A stretch of DNA of 64,000 nt from RHKX01 sp046330415 (GCA_046330415.1 JAXLSW010000010.1:62001-126000); one strand, 5' to 3'. Counted from the first letter of the stretch, positions 7,891 through 16,350 are shown. Notes: generated by a model from the sequence alone, not told the origin. A program made the numbers and translations.

Positions 7891-8036
7891 GTCCGTTTCC
7901 CGGTGACAGGTCTAAGACCCATCCGCCACGGCTCACGCCAGGGCGATGGGCAGCGAGGGGAACATCGGAGATCCCGGTGAGGCCGGCCGTTGCGGTGAGC
8001 TCCCCACCTCCCTTCGCTGCCAATCGTGAGACGCGG
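7793..8036. repeat. Dispersed palindromic repeat, copy A
   Basis: Two near-identical palindromic units (7797-7837 and 7868-7908), each bounded by TGTCACC and GGTGACA with an inner GGGAGCGGGGAATAG core, are followed by about 115 bases (7919-8034) that recur at 49342-49456. The downstream block includes GGGCAGCGAGGGGA and GAGCTCCCCACCTCCCTTCG. Copy A lies where two convergent genes meet: the plus-strand thioesterase frame stops inside unit 2 and the minus-strand phosphoesterase stops at 7933. Confidence 0.85.
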
Positions 8037-8895
8037 AGCGATGGCCCCGCTCGCCGCACGGAATCGCAATCGCAGGTCTGTGGGACCTGCGATTGCGAGG
8101 GTCGCTCGCGGCTCCCAGGCCCGTCGCCTCGAGTATCTGCTCGATGCCCGTCGCGCGCCCGTCCTCGCCGACCTCGACGACTACCGCGTTGATCCAGACG
8201 TCCTCCTCGGCGGTCCGGAAGCGGGTGGGCATCTGCGTCAGGAAACGCCCGAGCGCATCCTCGACCTCGACACCGAGGATGCTCGTCCGGCTGCCCGTCA
8301 TGCCGACGTCGCAGATGAACGCGGTCCCGCCGGGGAGCACCCGCGCGTCGGCGGTGGGGACGTGGGTGTGGGTGCCGAGCACGGCGGCGACCCGCCCGTC
8401 GAGGTGCCAGCCCATCGCGATCTTCTCGCTGGTCACCTCGGCGTGGAAGTCGACGACGATCACCTCGGCCCCGCGGCGCCGCAGCTCCCCGATCTCGGCG
8501 TCGGCGGCGGGGAAGGGGGAGCGGGCGACGGTCAGCTGCAGCTCACCGCTGAGGTTGAGCACCCCGACGCTGCGGCCGCCGACCTCGACGATCGTCGAGC
8601 CGCGGCCCGGGTTCCCCTTCGGGTAGTTGGCCGGCCTGATCACGCGCTCGTCGGTGTCGAGGAACTCGTAGGCCTCGCGCTGGCGGTAGACGTGGTTGCC
8701 GGTCGTGATCACGTCGACCCCGGCGCGCCTCAGGTCGGCCGCCGTCCGCTCGGTGATCCCGGACCCCCCGGCGGAGTTCTCGCCGTTGGCGATCACCAGG
8801 TCGGGAGCCACGCGCTCCCGCAGGCGAGGCATCGCAGCCGCCAGCCCGCGCCGCCCGGGGCCGCCGACCACGTCGCCGATGAAGAGGATCCGCAT
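7933..8895 (-). CDS. YmdB-family metallophosphoesterase (TIGR00282)
   Basis: A cytoplasmic dinuclear-metal phosphoesterase of the YmdB type; the Bacillus and Deinococcus members hydrolyse 2',3'-cyclic nucleotides. Motifs: MRILFIGDVVGGPGR at the N-terminus, NGENSAGGSGIT, TTGNHVYR, VDFHAEVTSEK and VLGTHTHVPTAD supply the metal-binding Asp, Glu, Asn and His residues in order. ATG 8895 gives 320 residues, against about 260-270 for the family. The extra C-terminal 50-odd residues are Arg/Ser/Pro-rich and are encoded by the hairpin at 8064-8098 and by repeat copy A, so the native stop has probably been replaced. Confidence 0.92.
   Translation of the reverse strand: MRILFIGDVVGGPGRRGLAAAMPRLRERVAPDLVIANGENSAGGSGITERTAADLRRAGVDVITTGNHVYRQREAYEFLDTDERVIRPANYPKGNPGRGSTIVEVGGRSVGVLNLSGELQLTVARSPFPAADAEIGELRRRGAEVIVVDFHAEVTSEKIAMGWHLDGRVAAVLGTHTHVPTADARVLPGGTAFICDVGMTGSRTSILGVEVEDALGRFLTQMPTRFRTAEEDVWINAVVVEVGEDGRATGIEQILEATGLGAASDPRNRRSHRPAIAIPCGERGHRSASHDWQRREVGSSPQRPASPGSPMFPSLPIALA
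8064..8098. repeat. Hairpin repeat, TCGCAATCGC family, copy 1
   Basis: A perfect 15-bp inverted repeat (TCGCAATCGCAGGTC with its complement) around a TGTGG loop. A second copy with the same outer arm lies at 24617-24651. Here it is inside the 3' extension of the YmdB-like gene and directly next to the larger repeat copy A. Confidence 0.8.
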
Positions 8896-8932
8896 CGGCC
8901 GGACTCTAGGACCGATTAGCTTTCCCGGCCGT

Positions 8933-9670
8933 ATGCCGGGCAGCGCGACAGACGCCGGGGAGGCCCCGCGGGCGATCGAGGCGATCGGGTTGACGAAGAG
9001 CTTCGGCGAGCGGCAGGCGCTTCGCGGCGTCAGCTTCGCGGCCGCCCCCGGTGAGCTCCTGGCGATCATCGGCCCCAACGGCGCCGGCAAGACGACCCTG
9101 CTCTCGATCCTCGCCGGCATCCGCGCGCCCGATTCCGGCGAGCTCGAGCTGCCGAGCGGCGAGGTCGGCTTCGTCCCCCAGCAGGCCGCCCTCTACCGGC
9201 GCCTCACGGTCGCCGAGAACCTGCGTCTCTTCGCTCGTCTCGAGGGTCTCGACGATGTCGAGGGGGCCGTCGAGGAGATGCTCGAGGTGACCGCGCTCGG
9301 CGAGCGCCGCGACGATCAGGTCGGGACCCTCTCCGGCGGCAACCAGCAGCGGATCAACATCGCCATCGGCCTGCTCTCCAAGCCCGCGGCGCTGCTGCTC
9401 GACGAGCCCTCCACCGGCCTCGACCCGCGCCAGCGCGCTCGCCTCTGGGAGTTCGTCCTCGAGCTCGCCGGGGAGGGAACCACGGTGATCTTCTCCACCC
9501 ACAACATCGCCGAGGCCGAGCGATACGGCGAGCGGATGCTCGTCATCGCAGACGGCGAGCGGATCTTCGACGGCACGGCGGCCGAGCTCCACGCCGCCGC
9601 CCCCGCCGGCTCCGGCGCCGCCGACTTCGAGTCGGCGTTCGTCAGCTTCCTCGCCGAGCGGGGCCACTAG
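8933..9670 (+). CDS. ABC transporter ATP-binding protein
   Basis: A 245-residue nucleotide-binding subunit. Walker A is GPNGAGKTT (about residues 45-53), the Q-loop is GFVPQQAALY, the signature is LSGGNQQR, Walker B is ALLLDEPSTGLD, and the switch is FSTHNIAEAE. The set is complete, so it should hydrolyse ATP. The gene is followed 20 bases later by an ABC-2 type permease, so the pair is probably an exporter of lipids, drugs or a similar substrate. The start ATG 8933 leaves only 37 bases to the divergent YmdB-like gene, so both promoters must lie in or near this gap. Confidence 0.95.
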   Translation: MPGSATDAGEAPRAIEAIGLTKSFGERQALRGVSFAAAPGELLAIIGPNGAGKTTLLSILAGIRAPDSGELELPSGEVGFVPQQAALYRRLTVAENLRLFARLEGLDDVEGAVEEMLEVTALGERRDDQVGTLSGGNQQRINIAIGLLSKPAALLLDEPSTGLDPRQRARLWEFVLELAGEGTTVIFSTHNIAEAERYGERMLVIADGERIFDGTAAELHAAAPAGSGAADFESAFVSFLAERGH

Positions 9671-9690
9671 GTACACCGGATGTGCATCGG

Positions 9691-11040
9691 ATGAAGTGGC
9701 TGCTGCTCAAGGACCTGCAGATCATGCGGCGCTCGCCGCTGGTCACGGCGCTGCTGATCGTCTACCCGATCGTGATCGCTGTGCTGATCGGCTTCGCGCT
9801 CAGCCGCGGGCCGTCGGAGCCGAAGGTCGCCTTCGTCGACGAGCTTCCCGACGACACCCCCGTCGAGATCGGCGGCGAGCAGTTCGACATCGAGGGCGCC
9901 AAGGACGAGCTCTGCGGGCGGGTCGAGTGCATCGACGTCGACAGCCGCGAGGAGGCGCAGGACCTCGTCGAATCCGGCGACGTCCTCGGCGCGATCATCC
10001 TGCCGCCGGACCTGCTCGAGAAGCTGCAGTCGCTCGGCAGCCTCAACCCCGAGGCGCCGACCATCGAGGTGCTCGTCAACGAGGAGGACCCGCTCAAGGG
10101 CGGCCTCGTCGACGACCGGATCAGCGCCCTGCTCGCCAACGCCAACCTGCGGATCGCCGAGCAGGTCTCGGAGGCCTCCTCCCAGTACCTGCAGGTGATC
10201 CTCGACGGCGGCGGGATCCCGTTCCTCGGCGACTCCGGTCAGATCCTCGGGCTGCGTGAGTCGCAGAAGATCCTCGAGGACGTCCGCGACGAGCTGCCGC
10301 CGAACGACCCCAAGCGCGAGCAGCTCGACCAGGTCATCAGCTTCGCCGGGCTCGCGATCGACAACCTCGACCTCGCGCCCGACCTGCTCTCCTCGGTCAG
10401 CCAGCCGATCAAGGTCGACAAGCAGATCGTCAACGGCGGCTCTCCCGACCTCGACAGCTTCGCGATCGCCGTCGCCGCGACGGTGACGCTGATGTTCGTC
10501 ACGGTGCTGCTGGTCGCGGGCTCCCTCGCCCTCGAGCGGGAGGAGAACGCGTTCGCCCGGCTCACCCGAGGGCTCGTCAGCCGCAGCGCGCTGCTCGGCG
10601 AGAAGGTGCTGCTCGGCGTCGTCGTCTCGCTGGCGGTGACGATCCTGATGCTCGCCGCGATCTCCCCGTTCGTATCCCTCGACTGGGGGAGGTTCCCGAT
10701 CTGGATCCCTGCGATCGCGGCGGGCGGAGCAGGCTTCGCCGCCTTCGGGGCGGCGATCGGGGCCGTCACCCGCGAGGTCCGCGCGGCCTCGCTGCTCGCC
10801 TTCATGGTCAGCCTCCCGATTGCGTTCCTCTCGCTGATCCCCTCGGGCGCGATCGGCGCCACGCTCTACGACGTCATCGACGTCGTCACCGCGCTGTTCC
10901 CGTTCGACCCGGCGCTTCGCGCGATGGGCGGCGCCCTCGACGCCTCCGGGCCCGCGGTCGGGATCGCGATCCTGCACCTGCTCGCCCTCGCCGCGGCGTA
11001 CGCGGTGATCGCGCGGGTCGCCATCCGCCGCTTCACCTGA
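9691..11040 (+). CDS. ABC-2 type transporter permease
   Basis: A membrane protein of about 449 residues with one N-terminal membrane helix (about 17-37, LLIVYPIVIAVLIGFAL), a large extracytoplasmic domain of roughly 210 residues, and five or so C-terminal helices. This is the layout of ABC-2 permeases of the YhgE/NatB/DrrB kind. The ectodomain is acidic and contains a FDIEGAKDELCG segment with two cysteines. ATG 9691 was chosen because the sequence then begins MKWLLLKDLQIMRRSP, like other family members; GTG 9682 is an alternative. It partners the ATPase just upstream; the substrate is unknown. Confidence 0.92.
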   Translation: MKWLLLKDLQIMRRSPLVTALLIVYPIVIAVLIGFALSRGPSEPKVAFVDELPDDTPVEIGGEQFDIEGAKDELCGRVECIDVDSREEAQDLVESGDVLGAIILPPDLLEKLQSLGSLNPEAPTIEVLVNEEDPLKGGLVDDRISALLANANLRIAEQVSEASSQYLQVILDGGGIPFLGDSGQILGLRESQKILEDVRDELPPNDPKREQLDQVISFAGLAIDNLDLAPDLLSSVSQPIKVDKQIVNGGSPDLDSFAIAVAATVTLMFVTVLLVAGSLALEREENAFARLTRGLVSRSALLGEKVLLGVVVSLAVTILMLAAISPFVSLDWGRFPIWIPAIAAGGAGFAAFGAAIGAVTREVRAASLLAFMVSLPIAFLSLIPSGAIGATLYDVIDVVTALFPFDPALRAMGGALDASGPAVGIAILHLLALAAAYAVIARVAIRRFT

Positions 11041-11127
11041 GCGAGGGGAAGATCGCGGCGGTCCTTGCCGTCTAGCCCTCCGAGACATCCCGGCCGCCGG
11101 GGCCAGGAGCAAAGGGAGATGACTCGG

Positions 11128-13065
11128 ATGAGCGCGTGGATACTGGCAATCGACTTCGGCACGACCTCGACGGCCGCCGCCAGGCGGGTGGGCGAGCGGG
11201 TCGAGATGATCCAGCTGCAGGGCGGCCCGCGGATGCCCTCGATGACCTACTGGCGGGAGGGGACGGCGACGGGCGGCCGGCTCGTCCTCGGCAACGAGGC
11301 CGAGGAGCTCTCGACGCTCGCGCCCTGGTGCCTCGAGCGGACGCCGAAGCGGCGCCTCGGCGAGGACTTCATCCAGCTCGGCGACAAGCAGCTGCGGCCG
11401 GTGGAGATCGTCGCCGCGATCCTCAAGGAGGTCTACGACGAGGCGATCGCGTTGAGCGGTGGGGAACCTCCCGCCGAGGTTCGCCTCACCCATCCGGCGC
11501 GCTGGCAGAAGGCGCGTCTCGACAAGCTCGCGCAGGCCGCCAGGCTCGCGGGGATCACCGACCCCGTCTTCGTCCCCGAGCCGGTCGCGGCGGCGGTCCA
11601 CTTCGCTTCCGAGCGCCTACAAGACGGCGAGCATGTCGCCGTCTACGACCTCGGTGGCGGCACCCTCGACACGGCCGTCCTCAAGCGCACGCGCGACTCC
11701 TTCGAGGTCGTCGGCCGCACCGGTGGCAACGAGGAGCTCGGCGGCGAGGACTTCGATGACCTCCTCTACCGCCACCTCGCCGACCAGCTTCCCGGCGACG
11801 CGTTGCAGGCCATGCGGGAGGCGGACGAGGACAGGGACCGCACCTGGGCGCAGGCGAACCGCAGCCTGCTGCGGCAGGCGCGCCGCGCGAAGGAGGGCCT
11901 CTCGCGCAGCCCCGAGTACGAGATCTACCTGCCGGCGCCGATCGACAAGGAGGTCGAGGCAACCGCTGCCGAGTTCGAGCGGCTGATCGCGCCGACGCTG
12001 CGCGGCACGGTCTCCGAGCTCGAGCGGACGATCCTCGCCGCCGGGATCAAGGTCGCCGACGTGAAGGCCATCTACCTCGCCGGCGGCTCCTCGCGGATCC
12101 CGCTGGTCGCACGGCTGATCCACGAGGAGCTGGGGATCGCGCCCGAGCACCTCGACGACCCGAAGGCCGTGATCGCGATGGGAGCGGCGCGGATGGCGAC
12201 GTCGGCGGCCGAGCGGACCGAGGTCCACTCTCCGCCGCTCGAGGAGGGGGCGATCCCGAAGTTGCCGGGTGCGGGCGAGGCTGAGGCTGAGGCGTCGGAC
12301 TCCCCTGCCGCGGAGACCGAGATCGCCGAGCCGGAGTCGGTCGATCCGACGATCCTCGACTCGCCGCCTCCCCCGCCCCCGGTGGACCCGCCCGGTGGCG
12401 GCGCGGCGGCCGGCGGGAACGCAGCGGGTTCCCCCGGCCCAACCGGCCCAACAGGCCCGACCGGCCCCGCCCGCAAGGGCAACGGCCGCGGGCGGATCCT
12501 CGCCGGCCTCGCCGCCGCGGTCGTCGTCCTGGCGGGCGCGGGCGCGGCGATCGCCCTCTCGGGCGGCGGCGACGGCGACGCCTCGGCGGAGGAGCCCCCT
12601 CCTTCCAGTCCGGATCCGGTCACTCCCGCGCCGGATCCCCCCACGCCTTACGGGCTGATCAAGATGTCGCTCACGCCGAGGGTCCACGCGACGTGTGAGC
12701 CGGAGGACGAGAACGACTACGAGCAGGGAGCCCTCGCCGGCGTCATCTGCGACGGCAAGTACGGCACCACGGTCTACAACGAGGCCTACCAGTCGCGCGC
12801 CGCCGCCCAGCGGGTGTTCCAGCGTTTCGCAGGGGGCCGATCCGACGGAGATTGCGGGACCGGCTGGGAGGTGCAGAGCGCCTGGTACTACGACGACAAG
12901 AGCAACATCCGGGGCCGGTACACGTGCTACGACAACGATGACGGAAACGCCGTGATGGTCTGGACGGACCGCGAGAACCGGACGGTCGGCTTCGTGTTCG
13001 GCTTCGACGGCCAGTCGCGCGAGCAGGTCTACAGGGCGTGGGCCGGCGCGGTCTCGCAGGGCTGA
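11128..13065 (+). CDS. Membrane-anchored Hsp70-like protein with extracytoplasmic domain
   Basis: A 645-residue protein. Residues 1-370 form an actin/Hsp70-type ATPase: AIDFGTTSTAAA (phosphate 1), VFVPEPVAAAVHF, YDLGGGTLDTAVL (phosphate 2) and YLAGGSSRIPLV (adenosine). There is no DnaK substrate-binding domain. Instead comes a Pro/Gly linker with a GPTGPTGPTGP run, one membrane helix (about 455-475), and a C-terminal outer domain of about 135 residues with four cysteines, similar in style to the sensor ends of actinobacterial Ser/Thr kinases. ATG 11128 is preferred because AAAGGGAG lies at the proper distance; ATG 11119 is too close. It may couple an outside signal to a chaperone-like ATPase; the role is inference. 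Confidence 0.85.
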   Translation: MSAWILAIDFGTTSTAAARRVGERVEMIQLQGGPRMPSMTYWREGTATGGRLVLGNEAEELSTLAPWCLERTPKRRLGEDFIQLGDKQLRPVEIVAAILKEVYDEAIALSGGEPPAEVRLTHPARWQKARLDKLAQAARLAGITDPVFVPEPVAAAVHFASERLQDGEHVAVYDLGGGTLDTAVLKRTRDSFEVVGRTGGNEELGGEDFDDLLYRHLADQLPGDALQAMREADEDRDRTWAQANRSLLRQARRAKEGLSRSPEYEIYLPAPIDKEVEATAAEFERLIAPTLRGTVSELERTILAAGIKVADVKAIYLAGGSSRIPLVARLIHEELGIAPEHLDDPKAVIAMGAARMATSAAERTEVHSPPLEEGAIPKLPGAGEAEAEASDSPAAETEIAEPESVDPTILDSPPPPPPVDPPGGGAAAGGNAAGSPGPTGPTGPTGPARKGNGRGRILAGLAAAVVVLAGAGAAIALSGGGDGDASAEEPPPSSPDPVTPAPDPPTPYGLIKMSLTPRVHATCEPEDENDYEQGALAGVICDGKYGTTVYNEAYQSRAAAQRVFQRFAGGRSDGDCGTGWEVQSAWYYDDKSNIRGRYTCYDNDDGNAVMVWTDRENRTVGFVFGFDGQSREQVYRAWAGAVSQG

Positions 13066-13067
13066 TC

Positions 13068-13139
13068 GGCTACTCGCCGCTGAACATCCCCGAGATCGCG
13101 GCGACCGAGGTCAACGAATCCCTCTGGGGGCTCGGCTAG
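13068..13139 (+). pseudogene. Possible orphan 3' coding remnant
   Basis: Just after the Hsp70-like gene, but in another frame, 23 codons read GYSPLNIPEIAATEVNESLW and end at TAG 13137-13139. All but one codon end in G or C and the composition is protein-like, unlike the rest of the gap, but there is no start codon. It looks like the tail of a lost gene. The remaining gap to 13235 holds only the ribosome-binding site of the next gene. Confidence 0.3.
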
Positions 13140-13235
13140 CGCTCCTCCTGGTTCAGCGTGGGGTTTGGATGGGAGCGCGGTCGCTAAGGTGCCGCGCTCC
13201 CGTCCGTCCAAGCAGAGATCCAGGGAGATCCCCAC

Positions 13236-13658
13236 ATGAGCAAGTCCTTCACGCGCCTCGCGGCGCTCGCCCTCACCCTCGGCGCCGGCCTGATCGCAGC
13301 CGGTTGCGGAGGCGACGACGACAGCACCTCCGAGGAGGCCCAGAGCCCCTCCGACGTCGTCGCGGCCTTCTACGCGGCGACCGCCGACGGCGACAACGAG
13401 GAGCTCTGCAGCTACTTCTCCGAGGAGACCGCCCAGCAGGCCGCCGAGGAGGAGGACGCGGATTCGTGCGAGGAGGCCGCCGAGTCCGGCCTCGGTGATG
13501 ACGAGACTGCCGCGCTCGCCGAGACCGTTGAGGTCGGCGAGGAGAAGATCGACGGCGACACCGCCACGGTCGAGGTCAGCTCCTCCGAGCAGGAGGGCTC
13601 CGGCACGATCAACCTCGTCCAGGAGGACGGCGAGTGGAAGATCGACTTCACCGACTGA
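13236..13658 (+). CDS. Secreted lipoprotein, DUF4878-like
   Basis: A 140-residue protein with a lipoprotein signal: positive N-terminus, hydrophobic stretch LAALALTLGAGL, and lipobox IAAGC at about residues 21-25, followed by an acidic linker. The mature part (SDVVAAFYAATADGDNEELC ... GEWKIDF) has the size and end pattern of small NTF2-like/DUF4878 lipoproteins. It should be anchored to the outer face of the membrane. A GGGAGAT ribosome-binding site precedes ATG 13236. The next gene is a diverged paralog, so the two arose by tandem duplication. Function unknown. Confidence 0.85.
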   Translation: MSKSFTRLAALALTLGAGLIAAGCGGDDDSTSEEAQSPSDVVAAFYAATADGDNEELCSYFSEETAQQAAEEEDADSCEEAAESGLGDDETAALAETVEVGEEKIDGDTATVEVSSSEQEGSGTINLVQEDGEWKIDFTD

Positions 13659-13721
13659 GCTGAGCGGGACCACCGTTAGGCTCGCCACTGCTCGACCAAC
13701 CAAGGAAGGAACAGGACATCT

Positions 13722-14162
13722 ATGAAGGTGGGAATGAGGATGACGCTGGCCGCGCTGGTCGCATCCGGCCTGATCGCCGCCGGCTGCGGCGGCGACGACC
13801 CGGACGAGAGCGGCGCCGGTAGCCCCGAGGACACGGTCAACTCGTATATCGCCGCCGGCCAGGACGGCGACGGCGAGCGGGTCTGCGAGCTGCTGACCGA
13901 CGACTCCGTCGACCTGCTGGAGCAGTTCGGTGGCGGCGAGTGCGCCGACATCGCGGCCGAGGATGTCTCCGATCTGCCCGACGACTTCGAGATCGGCGAC
14001 GTCCAGGAGGACGGCGACAGCGCGACCGTCCAGGTGACGGGCGACGGCGACGAGATCTCGATCCCGCTCACCAAGGAGGGCGACGACTGGAAGATCGATC
14101 TCGGAGCGATCGAGGTGCCGGACACCTCCGTTCCGGAGGATCTGACGGTCCCGGGCTCCTAG
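13722..14162 (+). CDS. Secreted lipoprotein, paralog of the preceding gene
   Basis: A 146-residue lipoprotein with lipobox IAAGC and the same design as its upstream neighbour: SPEDTVNSYIAAGQDGDGER matches SDVVAAFYAATADGDNEE in position, and both end in a WKID motif (DDWKIDLG here, EWKIDF there). A GGAAGGAA ribosome-binding site lies before ATG 13722. After the shared fold it has a short VPDTSVPEDLTVPGS tail missing in the paralog. Probably surface-anchored; no known activity. Confidence 0.85.
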   Translation: MKVGMRMTLAALVASGLIAAGCGGDDPDESGAGSPEDTVNSYIAAGQDGDGERVCELLTDDSVDLLEQFGGGECADIAAEDVSDLPDDFEIGDVQEDGDSATVQVTGDGDEISIPLTKEGDDWKIDLGAIEVPDTSVPEDLTVPGS

Positions 14163-14218
14163 TCCCGGAACCCCTGCAATTCCGCGTGGAACAGGCCATG
14201 CCCTCCTAGACTGAGGGC

Positions 14219-15193
14219 ATGGCCTTCCCCGCGACCCGCATGCGCAGGCTGCGCCGGACCGGCGCCCTGCGGGCGCTGACGCGCGAGACCGAGCTCACCC
14301 CCGCCCACCTGATCCAGCCGCTCTTCGTGACGGCTGGGAGCGAGGGCCGCGAGCCGGTCCCCTCGATGCCGGGGGTGGACCGGCTCTCGGTCGGCGAGCT
14401 CGTGGCCGAGGCCGCCGAGATCCGCGCCGCCGGGATCGACTCGGTGCTCCTCTTCGGCATCCCGGCCGGCAAGGACGAGGAGGGCTCCGGGGCCTACGAC
14501 GAGGAGGGGATCGTGCAGCGCGCGATCCGGGCGTTGAAGGAGGCCGATCCGGGGCTGACCGTGATCGCCGACACCTGCATGTGCGAGTACACCTCCCACG
14601 GTCACTGCGGGGTCCTGCGCGACGACGGCGTCGTCGACAACGACCTCTCCCTCGATCTGCTGCGGAGGACCGCCGTCTCCCAGGCCGCCGCCGGCGCCGA
14701 CGCGGTCGCACCCTCGGACATGATGGACGGCCGGATCGGCGCGATCCGGGCCGCGCTCGACGACGAGGGGTTCACCGAGACGGCGATCATCTCCTACAGC
14801 GCCAAGTACGCCTCGGCGTTCTACGGACCATTCCGCGATGCGGCCGACTCGACGCCCGCCAGCGGCGACCGCCGCGGCTACCAGATGGATCCGGCCAACG
14901 CGCTCGAGGCGGTTCGCGAGTCGCAGCTCGATCTCGAGGAGGGGGCCGACATGCTCATGGTCAAGCCGGCGCTGCCGTACCTGGACGTGGTCCGTCGCGT
15001 CAAGGAGGAGACCGGGGCCCCGCTCGGCGCCTACCATGTCTCCGGCGAGTACTCGATGCTCAAGGCGGCGGCCCAGAACGGGTGGCTGGACGAGCGAACG
15101 GCGGTGCTCGAGGCGCTCACGTCGATCCGCAGGGCGGGCGCCGACGCGATCTTCACCTACTACGCCAAGGAAGCCGCGGGATGGCTGAGCTGA
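14219..15193 (+). CDS. hemB: Delta-aminolevulinic acid dehydratase (porphobilinogen synthase)
   Basis: A cytoplasmic enzyme that joins two 5-aminolevulinate molecules into porphobilinogen, the second shared step of tetrapyrrole synthesis. At 324 residues it has normal length. The metal site DTCMCEYTSHGHCG (about 119-132) holds the three cysteines of zinc-dependent enzymes, and the Schiff-base lysines lie in SYSAKYASAFYGPF and MLMVKPALPYLD. The stop overlaps the start of the next gene by 13 bases, and hemL follows that gene, so the three form a haem-synthesis group. Confidence 0.97.
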   Translation: MAFPATRMRRLRRTGALRALTRETELTPAHLIQPLFVTAGSEGREPVPSMPGVDRLSVGELVAEAAEIRAAGIDSVLLFGIPAGKDEEGSGAYDEEGIVQRAIRALKEADPGLTVIADTCMCEYTSHGHCGVLRDDGVVDNDLSLDLLRRTAVSQAAAGADAVAPSDMMDGRIGAIRAALDDEGFTETAIISYSAKYASAFYGPFRDAADSTPASGDRRGYQMDPANALEAVRESQLDLEEGADMLMVKPALPYLDVVRRVKEETGAPLGAYHVSGEYSMLKAAAQNGWLDERTAVLEALTSIRRAGADAIFTYYAKEAAGWLS

Positions 15194-16350
15194 CCGAGAC
15201 CGAGACCGAGATCGAAGGGGAGACCGAGACGGAAGCGGGGGCCGACGGCAGCCGCCGCCGCGCGCCCGCCGGCCCGAAGCTGCGCTCCCGCAAGGGCGGC
15301 GCGGCGATCCCGCTCGACGAGACCGACAAGCGGATCATGAACCTGATGCAGTCGAGCTTCCCGCTCGTCCCCGAGCCGTTCGCCGCTCTGGCGGAGGAGG
15401 CGGGGCTCGACGTCGAGGACTTCAAGACGCGCACGCAGCGCCTGCTCGACGGCCGGATCATCCGCGAGATCACGCCGATCTTCGACACCCGCGCGCTCGG
15501 CTACTCGTCGATGCTGGTCGCCGCCAAGGTCGACGCCGAGTACCCCCACCGCCCGGCCGCGATCATCAACGAGCACCCGGGCGTCTCCCACAACTACCTG
15601 CGCGACCACGAGTTCAACCTCTGGTTCACGATCGCGACGCCGCCCGAGTCGCAGCTCGGGCTGCAGGGAACGCTGGACGTCCTCCAGAGGCTGACCGGCG
15701 CCGAGTCGATCCGCCAGCTCCCGACGCTGACCATGTTCAAGATCAACATGAACCTGGAGATGGAGGGCGACACCGACGCGCTCGCCGCCAAGGTCGAGGC
15801 GGTCCCCCCACGCGAGCTCGAGCGCCAGCCCTACGACGAGACCGACGTCGCGGTCATCCGCGCGCTGCAGGGACCGATGAAGGTCGTCGACCGTCCTTAC
15901 GACGAGGCGGCGGCCGAGGTCGGGATGTCGACGGACGACTTCCTCGAGCACCTGAAGGGGATGCAGCCGCGTCACCTGCTGCGCCGCGTCGCGGCGATCC
16001 TCTTCCATCGCCGCGCCGGCTTCTCCGCCAACGGGATGGGCGTCTGGCGGGTCGAGCCCGCAGACATCGAGGAGGTCGGCGGCCGGATGGCGGCCGTCCG
16101 CGGCATCTCCCACTGCTACCAGCGGCCCACCTACGCCGACTGGCCCTACTCGGTCTTCACGATGGCCCACGGCCGCTCGAAGGAGGAGTGCGACGCGGTG
16201 CTGCAGTCGATCGCCGACGAGCACGGCCTCCACGGCGACGATCGCGCGGTCCTCTACAGCTCGACGGAGTTCAAGAAGATCCGGCTGCGCTACTTCACCC
16301 CCGACTACGAGGCGTGGGAGCGCGAGCACGCTCCCGAGGCGTTCGCGTGA
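15181..16350 (+). CDS. Fused AhbA/AhbB-like siroheme decarboxylase (Lrp/AsnC fold)
   Basis: A 389-residue protein made of two Lrp/AsnC-like halves. Each has a winged-helix start (DETDKRIMNLMQ at about 48; YDETDVAVIRALQG at about 217) and a ferredoxin-like end. The first half has SHNYLRDHEFNLWFTI, the second GFSANGMGVWRV; these HNYxRxxxxNLWFT and GxxxNxMxxW patterns are typical of AhbA/AhbB/NirDLGH siroheme decarboxylases rather than amino-acid-binding regulators. That enzyme turns siroheme into 12,18-didecarboxysiroheme for haem or d1 haem. ATG 15181 overlaps hemB and follows a TETE-rich acidic tail. Automatic annotation would often call this an Lrp regulator; a regulatory role for the haem genes cannot be excluded. 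Confidence 0.8.
   Translation: MAELTETETEIEGETETEAGADGSRRRAPAGPKLRSRKGGAAIPLDETDKRIMNLMQSSFPLVPEPFAALAEEAGLDVEDFKTRTQRLLDGRIIREITPIFDTRALGYSSMLVAAKVDAEYPHRPAAIINEHPGVSHNYLRDHEFNLWFTIATPPESQLGLQGTLDVLQRLTGAESIRQLPTLTMFKINMNLEMEGDTDALAAKVEAVPPRELERQPYDETDVAVIRALQGPMKVVDRPYDEAAAEVGMSTDDFLEHLKGMQPRHLLRRVAAILFHRRAGFSANGMGVWRVEPADIEEVGGRMAAVRGISHCYQRPTYADWPYSVFTMAHGRSKEECDAVLQSIADEHGLHGDDRAVLYSSTEFKKIRLRYFTPDYEAWEREHAPEAFA

Noticed and set aside
9667..11601. A 644-codon minus-strand frame opposite the ABC permease and Hsp70-like genes
   Set aside because: Composition is Arg/Asp-rich shadow sequence; the plus strand carries clear ABC-2 and Hsp70 motifs.
12430..12470. Collagen-like GPTGPT coding repeat as a separate element
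   Set aside because: It is a short linker inside the Hsp70-like protein.
15181..16350. Lrp/AsnC amino-acid-responsive regulator
   Set aside because: Two fused halves with HNYLRxHxxNLWFT and GxxANGMGVW patterns and overlap with hemB fit AhbA/AhbB better; a regulator role is kept only as an alternative.
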